Of a stretch of 14,950 nt of DNA, positions 1 through 6,235 are shown in pieces. A program made the translations under genes and the position numbers. This DNA is from DATARH01 sp050181375. GTDB taxonomy: Bacteria > Pseudomonadota > Alphaproteobacteria > ATCC43930 > CGMCC-115725. Each line of letters opens with the position of its first letter. Position 1 is the stretch's first letter. The stretch lies in NCBI GenBank assembly GCA_050181375.1, contig JBFXDF010000085.1:1-14950 (forward strand). The letters are read 5' to 3'. The notes beneath the pieces were generated by a model, which was not told where the DNA came from, made no database searches, and worked only from the letters and a program-made list of their open reading frames with translations.

Positions 1-27
1 TCGCCGACGCGCCCGTAAAATCCGGGT

Positions 28-1131
28 TCAGTCTTCGGCGGCAAGACACGCGGGTTCGGCGGCGCCGCGGCGCCAGCCCTGCCACATCGCGGCGTGGTCC
101 CCGGTGCTCGGATCGTCGCGCACCCGTCGCGCGTCGGCCTCGGTCATCATCGCGACAAGCAGACGAAACCCGATCTTGCGCTCCCAGCCGAGCACCCGGC
201 ATGCTTTGCTCGGATCGCCGATCAGCAAATCGACCTCGGCCGGTCGATAGAAGGCGGGGTTGACGCGCACGATAACCCGCCCGCTGCGCCGGTCGATGCC
301 GCGTTCGTGTTCGCCCCAGCCCGACCATTCGATGTCGAAGTCCAGGTGCTCGGCCGCCGCCTCGACAAATTCCCGCACCGTGTGCGCCTCGCCGGTCGCG
401 AGCACGAAATCCTCGGGCTCCTCGTGCTGCAGCATCTGCCACATCCCGACGACATAATCTCCGGCGAAGCCCCAGTCGCGCTTCGCATCCAGATTGCCCA
501 ATTCCAGCCTGTCCAGCTGTCCATAACGGATGCGGGCCAGCGACTCGGTAATCTTGCGGGTCACAAACTCGCGGCCGCGCAGCGGCGATTCATGATTGAA
601 CAGGATGCCCGAACTCGCGGCGACGCCGAAACTTTCGCGGTAATTAACGGTCGCCCAGTGCGCGAACAGTTTCGCGACCCCGTAAGGACTGCGGGGATAG
701 AACGGCGTCGTCTCGTTTTGCGGCACTTTCTGCGCCAGGCCGAACATCTCCGACGTCGAGGCCTGATAAAATCGAACCGAAGACGTCGTGTGCCGGATGG
801 CTTCGAGGATGCGCAGCGGCCCCATCGCGTCCGCATCGGAAGTATAAAGCGGCTGCTCGAACGACAGCGCGACAAAGCTTTGCGCGGCCAGATTGTAGAT
901 TTCGTCGGGTTTTACGCGATCGAGCGCGCGCATGATATTGGTCAGTTCCGCCAGATCGAAATCGACGTATTCGATCGCCTCGTCGACACGCAGCTCGCGC
1001 AGCCGCCGGGCGCCGCCTCCCGAGGAACGGCGTTGCCCGCCGAAGACGCGGTATCCTTGCTGCAAAAGGAAACGGGCGAGATAGGCGCCATCCTGTCCGG
1101 TAATACCGGTTATCAGCGCGGTGCGTGTCAT
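28..1131 (-). CDS. gmd: GDP-mannose 4,6-dehydratase
   Basis: Converts GDP-D-mannose to GDP-4-keto-6-deoxymannose, the first step towards GDP-fucose, GDP-rhamnose or GDP-perosamine for surface polysaccharide; cytoplasmic, NADP-dependent. It is an extended short-chain dehydrogenase of 367 aa, near the family's usual length. Visible motifs: the Rossmann loop GITGQDG at residues 9-15, STSEMFG at 125-131 (catalytic Thr and Glu), SPYGVAK at 148-154 (catalytic Tyr150 and Lys154), the family segment ESPLRGREFVTRKI from 181, and RDWGFAGDYV from 218. The ATG at 1131 is chosen because a GGGGG run lies about 6 nt upstream; a GTG 12 nt further upstream is open but has no better site. The stop codon is only 27 nt from the window edge, so downstream partners are not visible. 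It is divergent from the next gene. The family is certain from motifs; the end product of the pathway is not. Confidence 0.95.
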   Translation of the reverse strand: MTRTALITGITGQDGAYLARFLLQQGYRVFGGQRRSSGGGARRLRELRVDEAIEYVDFDLAELTNIMRALDRVKPDEIYNLAAQSFVALSFEQPLYTSDADAMGPLRILEAIRHTTSSVRFYQASTSEMFGLAQKVPQNETTPFYPRSPYGVAKLFAHWATVNYRESFGVAASSGILFNHESPLRGREFVTRKITESLARIRYGQLDRLELGNLDAKRDWGFAGDYVVGMWQMLQHEEPEDFVLATGEAHTVREFVEAAAEHLDFDIEWSGWGEHERGIDRRSGRVIVRVNPAFYRPAEVDLLIGDPSKACRVLGWERKIGFRLLVAMMTEADARRVRDDPSTGDHAAMWQGWRRGAAEPACLAAED

Positions 1132-1605
1132 TGCTACCCCCACGCGTCAATGTTCTACCCTAAGGATAGCCGATTGCCGGGATGCCGCAATAACAATGGT
1201 TCTATCAATGGAAGAAAAATGCAATTTCTGTGGTTTAGGGCTGCCGTCGGTCCGGCCCGACCCGCAAGCGATCGATCCCGCCGCCGCGAGGCGATCGCCG
1301 CGACCCTGGTCAATGCGCGGAATAGCGCGTCGATATGGCCCGCTATATCAGCCGGAGGCCGCCGTTCCGACCGCGCGGGGACCGCTTGACCTGGGCGCGG
1401 CAACACCGCAGCTTAGACCTCGGACCGGATCGGCCGAACGGCAACGCGACCCAGGCGTGGCGTTGTCGCGGAGGCCGGGATGATCGCAAACGGTCATGGG
1501 GTGGGTCGGAGCTGTGTGCGCGCAGGGTGCGGCATGAGCGCTGGTATTCGGTCGCGAATTATGAACCGTGCCTCCTTCATCAACTGGCCCCCTGACGGTT
1601 CCTTG
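1132..1605. other. gene-free region between gmd and the secreted-protein gene
   Basis: About 470 nt between two divergent genes. The gmd-proximal 100 nt are relatively AT-rich and hold the weak promoter candidate listed separately. The rest is GC-rich. Several short frames are open on both strands, but none has a convincing ribosome binding site plus recognisable protein. No RNA gene, repeat array or clear terminator is seen. The part from 1534 could belong to the coding region of the next gene if one of its upstream start codons is used. Confidence 0.5.
1163..1190 (-). promoter_or_regulatory. possible sigma-70 promoter for gmd
   Basis: On the minus strand TTGCGG (1185-1190) is followed after 16 nt by TATCCT (1163-1168), about 30 nt before the gmd ATG. 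It lies in the most AT-rich part of the upstream region. The match is only moderate, so this is a weak inference. Confidence 0.3.
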
Positions 1606-2385
1606 ATGAGCCGCGCCGCCGGGGTTTTTCTTTCCGCGGTGCTCAGCGTCACCCTGATCGGCGTGACATCGGCCGGTGCCGCCGCCGCCGAGCCGGTCGC
1701 CACGGCGCCGATCCCGCCGCCTTTGCCGGCGGAGCCGCCCGCCCCCGACACTCCGATGATGGTGCCTGCGACACCGGCGCCCAAGCCGAATTCGCCAGGG
1801 TCGAAAACCGATGCATCTGGGAGAGCGGCGGGCGTATCCAAGACAAAACACGGAACCGGCGCCGTCGAGGCAAAGCGAAAACAAGCGCGAAGACCAGCAG
1901 CCGCGGAGCGCGCGGCGCGGTCGAAAGGACCCGCCTCGCGGTACACGTCACAGCACACGGCCACCCGAAAAACCCCGCGCCGGAAACTGGCCGCCGAGGA
2001 AGCCGCCGTTGCGGCCGCCGCTGACGCCGCCGAGCGAGACACGGCGCGACGCCGGGCGGCCGAACTCAGGCGCGAGGGTTCCCACGGTGCGGGACGTGCC
2101 TCGCGTCAGGGCTATCCCGTGCCCCCGGCCTGGGCGGCATCGCCAGATCGCGATACGACGTACGGCAGCGGAAACTCCGGCGACCCGCTCCATAATCAGG
2201 GACCCTATCCCGAGGGAGCGCCTCCTCGACCGGACCGGATTGCGGGCGGGCGGCCAGGTGCCTATGCCGATTATCCGGGACCGCCGATGTTCTACGGTCC
2301 GGCGTATCCGCCGCCCTGGTACAACGGGGTCCGGCCCGAATATTACCCCGATCAATGGAACCGCGGCCCGATGGCTCCGTGGTGA
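1606..2385 (+). CDS. secreted Pro-rich, basic hypothetical protein
   Basis: Function not recognised. From the ATG at 1606 the product is 259 aa. It begins with a classical signal peptide: an Arg near the N-terminus, a hydrophobic core AGVFLSAVLSVTLIGV, and a small-residue cleavage region around residues 24-28. Then come a Pro-rich stretch (about 30-60), an Ala/Arg/Lys-rich, probably disordered middle (about 65-160), and a Gly/Pro/Tyr/Trp-rich C-terminus (about 190-259, with PPPWYNGV and a final PMAPW). There are no cysteines after the signal and no enzyme motif. It therefore looks like a disordered envelope-associated protein. In-frame ATGs at 1534 (which has AGGG 6 nt upstream) and 1561 would lengthen the N-terminus; 1606 is preferred because it gives a normal signal peptide. 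That it is a gene rests on the signal peptide and the open frame; overlapping frames are also open, so some doubt remains. Confidence 0.65.
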   Translation: MSRAAGVFLSAVLSVTLIGVTSAGAAAAEPVATAPIPPPLPAEPPAPDTPMMVPATPAPKPNSPGSKTDASGRAAGVSKTKHGTGAVEAKRKQARRPAAAERAARSKGPASRYTSQHTATRKTPRRKLAAEEAAVAAAADAAERDTARRRAAELRREGSHGAGRASRQGYPVPPAWAASPDRDTTYGSGNSGDPLHNQGPYPEGAPPRPDRIAGGRPGAYADYPGPPMFYGPAYPPPWYNGVRPEYYPDQWNRGPMAPW

Positions 2386-2424
2386 GCCGATCGAACTCGG
2401 TCGGCGACCGGCTGGTGCGGGCGT

Positions 2425-2453
2425 TTGTCAGCGGGGCGCGCGGTCTATAGCAT
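2425..2453 (+). promoter_or_regulatory. candidate sigma-70 promoter for the first DUF1330 gene
   Basis: TTGTCA (2425-2430) and TAGCAT (2448-2453) are separated by 17 nt, with 5/6 and 4/6 matches to consensus. They lie about 45 nt before the strong ribosome binding site and ATG of the DUF1330 gene. The spacing and position fit a promoter, but only by sequence similarity. Confidence 0.4.
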
Positions 2454-2499
2454 CCCGCCTGTCGCCGGCGGCGGGCCGGCCAGGAGCTGGAGGGGTGAC

Positions 2500-2787
2500 A
2501 TGCCGGCCTATTTTATCGCCGAGGTGGAAGTTACCAATCCGGGAGGATACGAGCCGTACCGCGCGCTGGCCGGCGCCAGCATCGCTCAGTATGGCGGCCG
2601 GTTCGTCGTGCGCGGCGGCAAGACCGAGCTGATCGAGGGCAGCCCCGCGCCGCAGCGCGTCGTGGTCATCGAGTTCGCCGACGCCGTGGCCGCGCGGCGC
2701 TGGTACAACTCGCCGGAATACCAGGCCGCGCTGCCGATTCGGCTCGCGAATTCGCGGGGTCGCGCGTTCATCGTCGAAGGCGCCTGA
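2500..2787 (+). CDS. DUF1330 family protein (copy 1)
   Basis: A 95-aa protein of the DUF1330 family, small ferredoxin-like-fold (dimeric alpha-beta barrel type) proteins of unknown function. Diagnostic features: MPAYFIAEVEV at the start, IAQYGGRFVVRGG at about 32-44, a TELIEGSP segment, an EFAD strand, and RWYNSPEYQ at about 67-75, ending RAFIVEGA. The ATG is fixed by a strong Shine-Dalgarno, GGAGGGG, at 2488-2494. A longer in-frame reading from 2425 exists but lacks the conserved start. A second copy at 13277-13564 has the same length and aligns without gaps at 56 of 95 identical residues by my count. Neighbours (a secreted protein and an OmpA-like protein) do not point to a pathway. No catalytic residue is assigned. 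Confidence 0.9.
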   Translation: MPAYFIAEVEVTNPGGYEPYRALAGASIAQYGGRFVVRGGKTELIEGSPAPQRVVVIEFADAVAARRWYNSPEYQAALPIRLANSRGRAFIVEGA

Positions 2788-2876
2788 GTTTGCCCGGTGC
2801 GTCGGCGTTCGGGTCGCATCGCGCGGCGGGTGCCGCCTCGCGCCGCCTCCCTGGATACGTCCACGCGAAAGAGGGA

Positions 2877-2903
2877 TTGTTTTTCCGCTTCCGAGCGTAT
2901 ACC
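2877..2903 (+). promoter_or_regulatory. weak promoter candidate for the OmpA-like gene
   Basis: TTGTTT (2877-2882) and TATACC (2898-2903) with a short 15-nt spacer, in the relatively AT-rich part of the 165-nt gap before the OmpA-like gene. The short spacer makes this uncertain. Confidence 0.25.
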
Positions 2904-2952
2904 GACGGTTGATGATCGCCTGTCGGTTTCGGGCTCCAGGGGGAATCAGAGT

Positions 2953-3990
2953 ATGTCGAGGCGGATCGCGGTCACGGGCGGGGTCTCGCTTGCGGCAGCC
3001 GTCGTTCTGTCCGTCATGCCCGCGCGTACGCAAACGCTCTATTTCGGCGGCGAAGGCGGCTGGACCTTGCTGCAGGACCAGAAGATAACGGCTGGCGGCC
3101 TGCCGACCGCCACCGAGCGCTTCAATTCCGGGTTCGCGGCCGGGGCGCGGATCGGGTACGAGGAAGGTTCCTGGCGGTTCGAGGCGGAATATGCCTATCG
3201 ACGCAACGGCGCCGACAGCATCGCGATCGGCGGAGCGAGCTTCGGCAACCTGAGCGGCAGCCGTCAGGCGAACGCGTTCCTCGCCAATCTGATCTACGAA
3301 TTCGACTTCGGCTGGCCGGTAAAGCCGCATATCGGCGCCGGCATCGGCGGAGCGCTTCTGCTGGACAGGGCCAGCGCGCCCGGTATCGGAACCTTCTTCA
3401 ACGACAACTCATGGGAGGTCGGATACCAGGCAATCGGCGGGCTGCGTTACGAGGTGACGCCGACCATCGCCGTCGATCTCGATTACCGGTATTTCGCGAC
3501 AACCGGCACGACCTTCCGAACCGCGGGGAGCAATATCGCTTACAAGACCGGCTATAACACACAGAATGTGATTGCGAGCATTGTCTACCGCCTGGGGCCG
3601 CCGGCGCCGCCGCCGCTCGTCGAAGCGCCGCCGCCGCCCGCCCCCCCGCCGGCCGCCGAGAAACGAGTGTTCCTGGTCTTTTTCGATTGGGACAAGTCCA
3701 CGGTCACGCCAGACGGAATGCACATCATCGAACAGGCCGCCGCCGCCTACCGCGCCGGCGCTCCGGTGCAAATCCAGGTCACCGGCTACACCGACCGCTC
3801 CGGATCGCCGGGGTACAACCAGCGCCTCTCCGAGCGGCGCGCCGCCGCCGTCGCCGCCGCGCTTGCCCGGCTCGGCGTGCCGCGCAACGATATGACCGTG
3901 GCTGGACGCGGCGAAAACGACAATCGCGTCCCGACTGCCAACGGCGTCCGCGAGCCGCAGAACCGCCGCGTCGAGATCGTGTTCTCGTAG
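2953..3990 (+). CDS. OmpA family outer-membrane protein (beta-barrel plus peptidoglycan-binding domain)
   Basis: A 345-aa envelope protein expected to tie the outer membrane to peptidoglycan. Residues 1-26 are a signal peptide ending near ARTQ. Residues 28-215 are an N-terminal beta-barrel with alternating aromatic/hydrophobic strands (for example ARIGYEEGSWRFEAEYAYR and VDLDYRYFAT), closing at IVYRL. Residues 216-236 are a Pro-rich linker. Residues 238-345 are a complete OmpA C-terminal domain with VFFDWDKSTVTPDG, TGYTDRSGSPGYNQRLSERR (Asp281 and Arg296 being the expected diaminopimelate-contact residues) and NRRVEIVFS at the end. Start choice: the ATG at 2953 has AGGGGGA about 9 nt upstream and begins the signal peptide, whereas the open frame upstream is non-conserved. 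The stop codon TAG (3988-3990) is the first three bases of the 115-bp palindromic element that follows. The family is certain; the exact porin or slow-porin role is not. Confidence 0.93.
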   Translation: MSRRIAVTGGVSLAAAVVLSVMPARTQTLYFGGEGGWTLLQDQKITAGGLPTATERFNSGFAAGARIGYEEGSWRFEAEYAYRRNGADSIAIGGASFGNLSGSRQANAFLANLIYEFDFGWPVKPHIGAGIGGALLLDRASAPGIGTFFNDNSWEVGYQAIGGLRYEVTPTIAVDLDYRYFATTGTTFRTAGSNIAYKTGYNTQNVIASIVYRLGPPAPPPLVEAPPPPAPPPAAEKRVFLVFFDWDKSTVTPDGMHIIEQAAAAYRAGAPVQIQVTGYTDRSGSPGYNQRLSERRAAAVAAALARLGVPRNDMTVAGRGENDNRVPTANGVREPQNRRVEIVFS

Positions 3991-4102
3991 AGCCTGATCG
4001 GCTCAGATGGCAACGATCCGAGCCGTGAATCAGCCTCTACATATTTGCATCGAGAGCAAGATTCACGGGTCAGATGCTTCCATCTGACCCGATCTTGCTC
4101 TA
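3988..4102 (+). repeat. 115-bp bi-palindromic element, copy A
   Basis: Two hairpins face each other around a short spacer (CATATTTGCA at 4039-4048). Left hairpin 3988-4039: AGAGCCTGAT pairs with ATCAGCCTCT (one mismatch) and CGGCTCAGAT with its partner, interrupted by a 3-nt TGA bulge on the 3' side. Right hairpin about 4052-4102: AGAGCAAGAT pairs with ATCTTGCTCT and CGGGTCAGATG with CATCTGACCCG, with a TCA bulge on the 5' side. Copy B (4881-4995), read on the other strand, matches at 109 of 115 positions. The tip TAG is the stop codon of the OmpA-like gene. The layout resembles REP/BIME-type palindromic units; no transposase is in the window. It may also act as an RNA stem-loop at the 3' end of the upstream transcript, although no U-run follows. 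Confidence 0.93.
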
Positions 4103-4163
4103 GCGTGCGGTAATCGGCGGCGGGGGACCCGCCGGAAGACGGTCAAAGCATCCGGCGAGTACG

Positions 4164-4883
4164 ATGTTCGAACGCGAGGCGCGCTGGATCGCCGACCGGC
4201 TGGCATCCTATCCCACGCCGCTTCTGTCGCCGTTGCTGAATGTCGGCAGCGGCACGGGCGCGTTTCGCGAGACCGTGCAGCCCTGGATCGGCCGCGACCT
4301 TCTGGCGCCGCTGGCGGCTCGCGGTATCGAGATCGTGCATCTCGATGCGCGCCCAATGGACGGCTCTGGGGACGGCTCAGGGGACAGCCCAGCGGACGGC
4401 ATCGATATTCGCGCCGACCTGCTGCGCGACGCCGATTTCGACCGGGTGGCCGCGGCGCGGCGATACGCGGCGCTGTTGTGCTGCAATGTACTCGAACATG
4501 TGCGCGATCCCGGCGAGTTCGCCCGCCGCTGCGCGATGCTCGTCCGTCCCGGCGGCCTTATCGTCGTGACCGTACCGCGCAGCTATCCGCATCACGCCGA
4601 TCCGATCGATACGCTGTACCGTCCGACCCCCGAGGAAGCGGCGGTGCTGTTCCCCGGCAGCGCGCCTGTCGCCGCCGAGATCATCGACGTCGGCTCGTCG
4701 TACCGCGACGAGATCAGGCGCCGCCCATGGCTCCTGCTGCGCCATTTGCTGCGGCTGCCGGCGCCGTTTCTCGGCCTGGCGAAATGGCGCAATTCGATGG
4801 CGAAGCCGTACTGGCTGTTCAACAATTACCAGGTCAGCGCCGCCGTCCTGCGCCGCGAGGACGCGCCGTCGGTTTCCGGGTAG
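4164..4883 (+). CDS. class I SAM-dependent methyltransferase
   Basis: 239 aa, cytoplasmic, substrate unknown. SAM-binding motif I is LLNVGSGTG (24-32); the acidic end of beta-2 is VHLDARP (58-64); DIRADLL (81-87) follows; CCNVLEHVRDPGEF (106-119) is the Methyltransf_11-type motif; LVRPGGLIVVTVP (126-138) closes the core. The C-terminal part has YRPTPEEAAVLF (152-163) and a basic/hydrophobic segment at 184-205 that may touch the membrane. Residues 64-79 carry a low-complexity GSGDGSGD insert encoded by a 12-bp repeat. The start at 4164 has only a weak GGCGAG upstream. The gene sits alone between two inverted 115-bp elements, and its TAG stop is the tip of copy B. Other methyltransferases of this shape act on glycans or lipids, and the nearby surface-polysaccharide genes make that plausible, but nothing in the sequence proves it. 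Confidence 0.85.
   Translation: MFEREARWIADRLASYPTPLLSPLLNVGSGTGAFRETVQPWIGRDLLAPLAARGIEIVHLDARPMDGSGDGSGDSPADGIDIRADLLRDADFDRVAAARRYAALLCCNVLEHVRDPGEFARRCAMLVRPGGLIVVTVPRSYPHHADPIDTLYRPTPEEAAVLFPGSAPVAAEIIDVGSSYRDEIRRRPWLLLRHLLRLPAPFLGLAKWRNSMAKPYWLFNNYQVSAAVLRREDAPSVSG
4350..4397 (+). repeat. 12-bp in-frame minisatellite (4 units) in the methyltransferase gene
   Basis: Four consecutive 12-bp units ending in GGAC: CGCCCAATGGAC, GGCTCTGGGGAC, GGCTCAGGGGAC and AGCCCAGCGGAC. They encode RPMD, GSGD, GSGD and SPAD. The two middle units differ by one base. The insert lies in the loop after beta-2 of the methyltransferase fold and keeps the reading frame. Confidence 0.8.
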
Positions 4884-4995
4884 AGCAAGATCGGGTCAGA
4901 TGCAAGCATCTGACCCGTGAATCTTGCCCTCGATTCAAATATGTAGAGCCTGATTCACGGCTCAGATCGTTGCGATCTGAGCCGATCAGGCTCTA
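4881..4995 (-). repeat. 115-bp bi-palindromic element, copy B (inverted relative to copy A)
   Basis: Same length and structure as copy A but in opposite orientation; 6 substitutions by direct comparison. Five of them break a pair in one copy (four in A, one in B) and one is in the spacer, so copy B is closer to the intact palindrome. Its left tip TAG (4881-4883) is the stop codon of the methyltransferase gene. Its right tip CTA (4993-4995) is, on the minus strand, the TAG stop codon of ptsN. It lies between convergent genes and may form a stem-loop in both transcripts. Confidence 0.93.
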
Positions 4996-5457
4996 GGCGA
5001 CGCGGCTCTCGCTGCGATCGGTCAGCAGCGCGTAGAGCGCGTCCGGGTTGTCGGCGCCGCGCAATTTTTCGCGTATCAAATCGTCGCGCAGCAGCCGCGA
5101 CACGCGGGCCAGCGCGCGCAGATGCTCGGCGCCGGCGTCGGCCGGTGCCAGCAATGCAAAGACCAGATCGACCGGCTGGTTATCAAAGGCGTCGAACGGG
5201 ATCGGCCGTTCCAGACGGGCGAACACCCCGAACAATCGGTCCAGTTCGGGCAGTTTGCCATGCGGGATGGCCAGCCCTCTGCCGAGTCCGGTGCTGGCGA
5301 GGCGCTCGCGCTCGGCGAGCACGTCGTAGATTCTCCGCTCGGCGACACCGGTGGTCGCGGCAGCGCGCCGCGCGAGTTCCAGCAGCACCTGCTTTTTGTT
5401 GCCGGCGCGCAGCTGCGCGATCACGGCGCGAGGCGAGAGCAAGTCTTCGACTTCCAT
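4993..5457 (-). CDS. ptsN: PTS IIA-like nitrogen regulatory protein (EIIA-Ntr)
   Basis: 154 aa, a single PTS_EIIA type 2 domain. It is the terminal phosphate acceptor of the PTS-Ntr phosphorelay (EI-Ntr, NPr, EIIA-Ntr), which in other bacteria controls potassium transport, carbon/nitrogen balance and envelope functions by protein contact. The phosphorylatable His is His66 in GLAIPHGKLPEL. Upstream, ERERLASTGLGRG is the usual family segment, and FALLAPADAGAEHLRALARV is the conserved C-terminal half. The start at 5457 gives the normal MEVEDLLSP beginning; the ribosome binding site is weak. It is last in the rpoN-hpf-ptsN cluster, 79 nt after hpf. Its stop codon lies in the palindromic element copy B. 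No hprK or rapZ follows. Confidence 0.95.
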   Translation of the reverse strand: MEVEDLLSPRAVIAQLRAGNKKQVLLELARRAAATTGVAERRIYDVLAERERLASTGLGRGLAIPHGKLPELDRLFGVFARLERPIPFDAFDNQPVDLVFALLAPADAGAEHLRALARVSRLLRDDLIREKLRGADNPDALYALLTDRSESRVA

Positions 5458-5536
5458 CGATCTGGCTCAATGGCAGCTTGGCGAAGCGTCGGCTTAAACC
5501 GGCGGCGCCGCGGACATGACGGTAATCGCCGGATAA

Positions 5537-6184
5537 TCAGCGCCGGCCGGCGGCGCCCTCCCGGTGTACCGGGTCGATCCAGCCGATATTGCCGTCGGCC
5601 CGCCGATAGACGACGTTGAGTTCGCCGTGCGACCGGTTGCGGAACAGCAGCAACGGGGCGTCGGCGAGATCCATCCGCATCACCGCTTCGCCGACCGTCA
5701 GCTGCGGCAGTTCGGTGCTCATCTCGGCAATGACGACAGGCGCAATCCCGCCATCGGCAATGGCGTCGGCGCCATCGACGAAATCTGCCTCACTGCCGGT
5801 CTCCGCGGGCTCGTCACTCTCGTCTTCGACCGGAGCCAGCACGAACGATCGCGCCATTTCCGGCCGCTCTCCGGGCGGGCGCGCCTTGCCATGGTAGTCG
5901 CGCAGCCGGCGCTTGTAGCGGCGCAACTGTTTCGCCAGGCGCTCGGCGGCGCTGTCGAACGCGAGATAATAATCGGTCGCCGCCCCGCGACTGTTGACAA
6001 CCATGCCGCGCCCGACATGCAGCGACAGTTCGACCGCGATCAGATGCGCCTCGCGGCTAAAAACCGCGTGAGCCTCGATCGCGGTGCGGAAATATTTCCC
6101 GAGCAGCGCCTCGAGCGCTTCTTCGACATGGTTGCGCAACGCATCCCCGACCTCGACCTGCTTGCCCGTGACCGTCAGTTGCAC
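5537..6184 (-). CDS. hpf: ribosome hibernation promoting factor, long form
   Basis: 215 aa from a GTG start. It binds the 30S subunit near the tRNA and mRNA channel and, in the long form, dimerises ribosomes into inactive 100S particles. The N-terminal S30AE domain (1 to about 100) begins QLTVTGKQVEVGDALRNHV and ends in the basic YKRRLRDYH segment. An acidic linker (about 112-155) follows. The C-terminal dimerisation domain (about 160-205) has PQLTVGEAVMRMDLADAP, LLLFRNRSHGELNVVYRR and NIGWIDP. The GTG at 6184 is chosen because the family starts exactly here and GGAG (6192-6195) lies 7 nt upstream; an ATG at 6226 would add 14 non-conserved residues and lacks a good site. It follows rpoN by 95 nt, a gap that holds a palindrome and a possible promoter. 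Confidence 0.95.
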   Translation of the reverse strand: MQLTVTGKQVEVGDALRNHVEEALEALLGKYFRTAIEAHAVFSREAHLIAVELSLHVGRGMVVNSRGAATDYYLAFDSAAERLAKQLRRYKRRLRDYHGKARPPGERPEMARSFVLAPVEDESDEPAETGSEADFVDGADAIADGGIAPVVIAEMSTELPQLTVGEAVMRMDLADAPLLLFRNRSHGELNVVYRRADGNIGWIDPVHREGAAGRR

Positions 6185-6235
6185 TGCTGTGCTCCACTCA
6201 AGCCTTCGCGGGGTCGCTCGCAACATCCGTCACGA

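Noticed and set aside
1208..1483. Small ORF beginning MEEKCNFCGLGL, resembling a zinc-ribbon start
   Set aside because: Only one CxxC pair, no second pair downstream, no ribosome binding site, and Arg/Pro-rich non-descript continuation.
2413..2429. TGGTGCGGGCGTTTGTC, looking like a sigma-54 -24/-12 promoter
   Set aside because: The -12 GC dinucleotide is missing and the -24 block has a mismatch; an ordinary sigma-70 reading fits better.
1811..2632. Long plus-strand frame overlapping the secreted-protein gene and the first DUF1330 gene
   Set aside because: Very Arg/Pro-rich with no domain; it overlaps a certain DUF1330 gene in another frame, and the competing frame starts with a proper signal peptide.
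4115..4135. GC-rich hairpin (GGCGGG, loop, CCCGCC) just before the methyltransferase gene
   Set aside because: No U-run follows, and short GC palindromes are common in this base composition; not called as a terminator.
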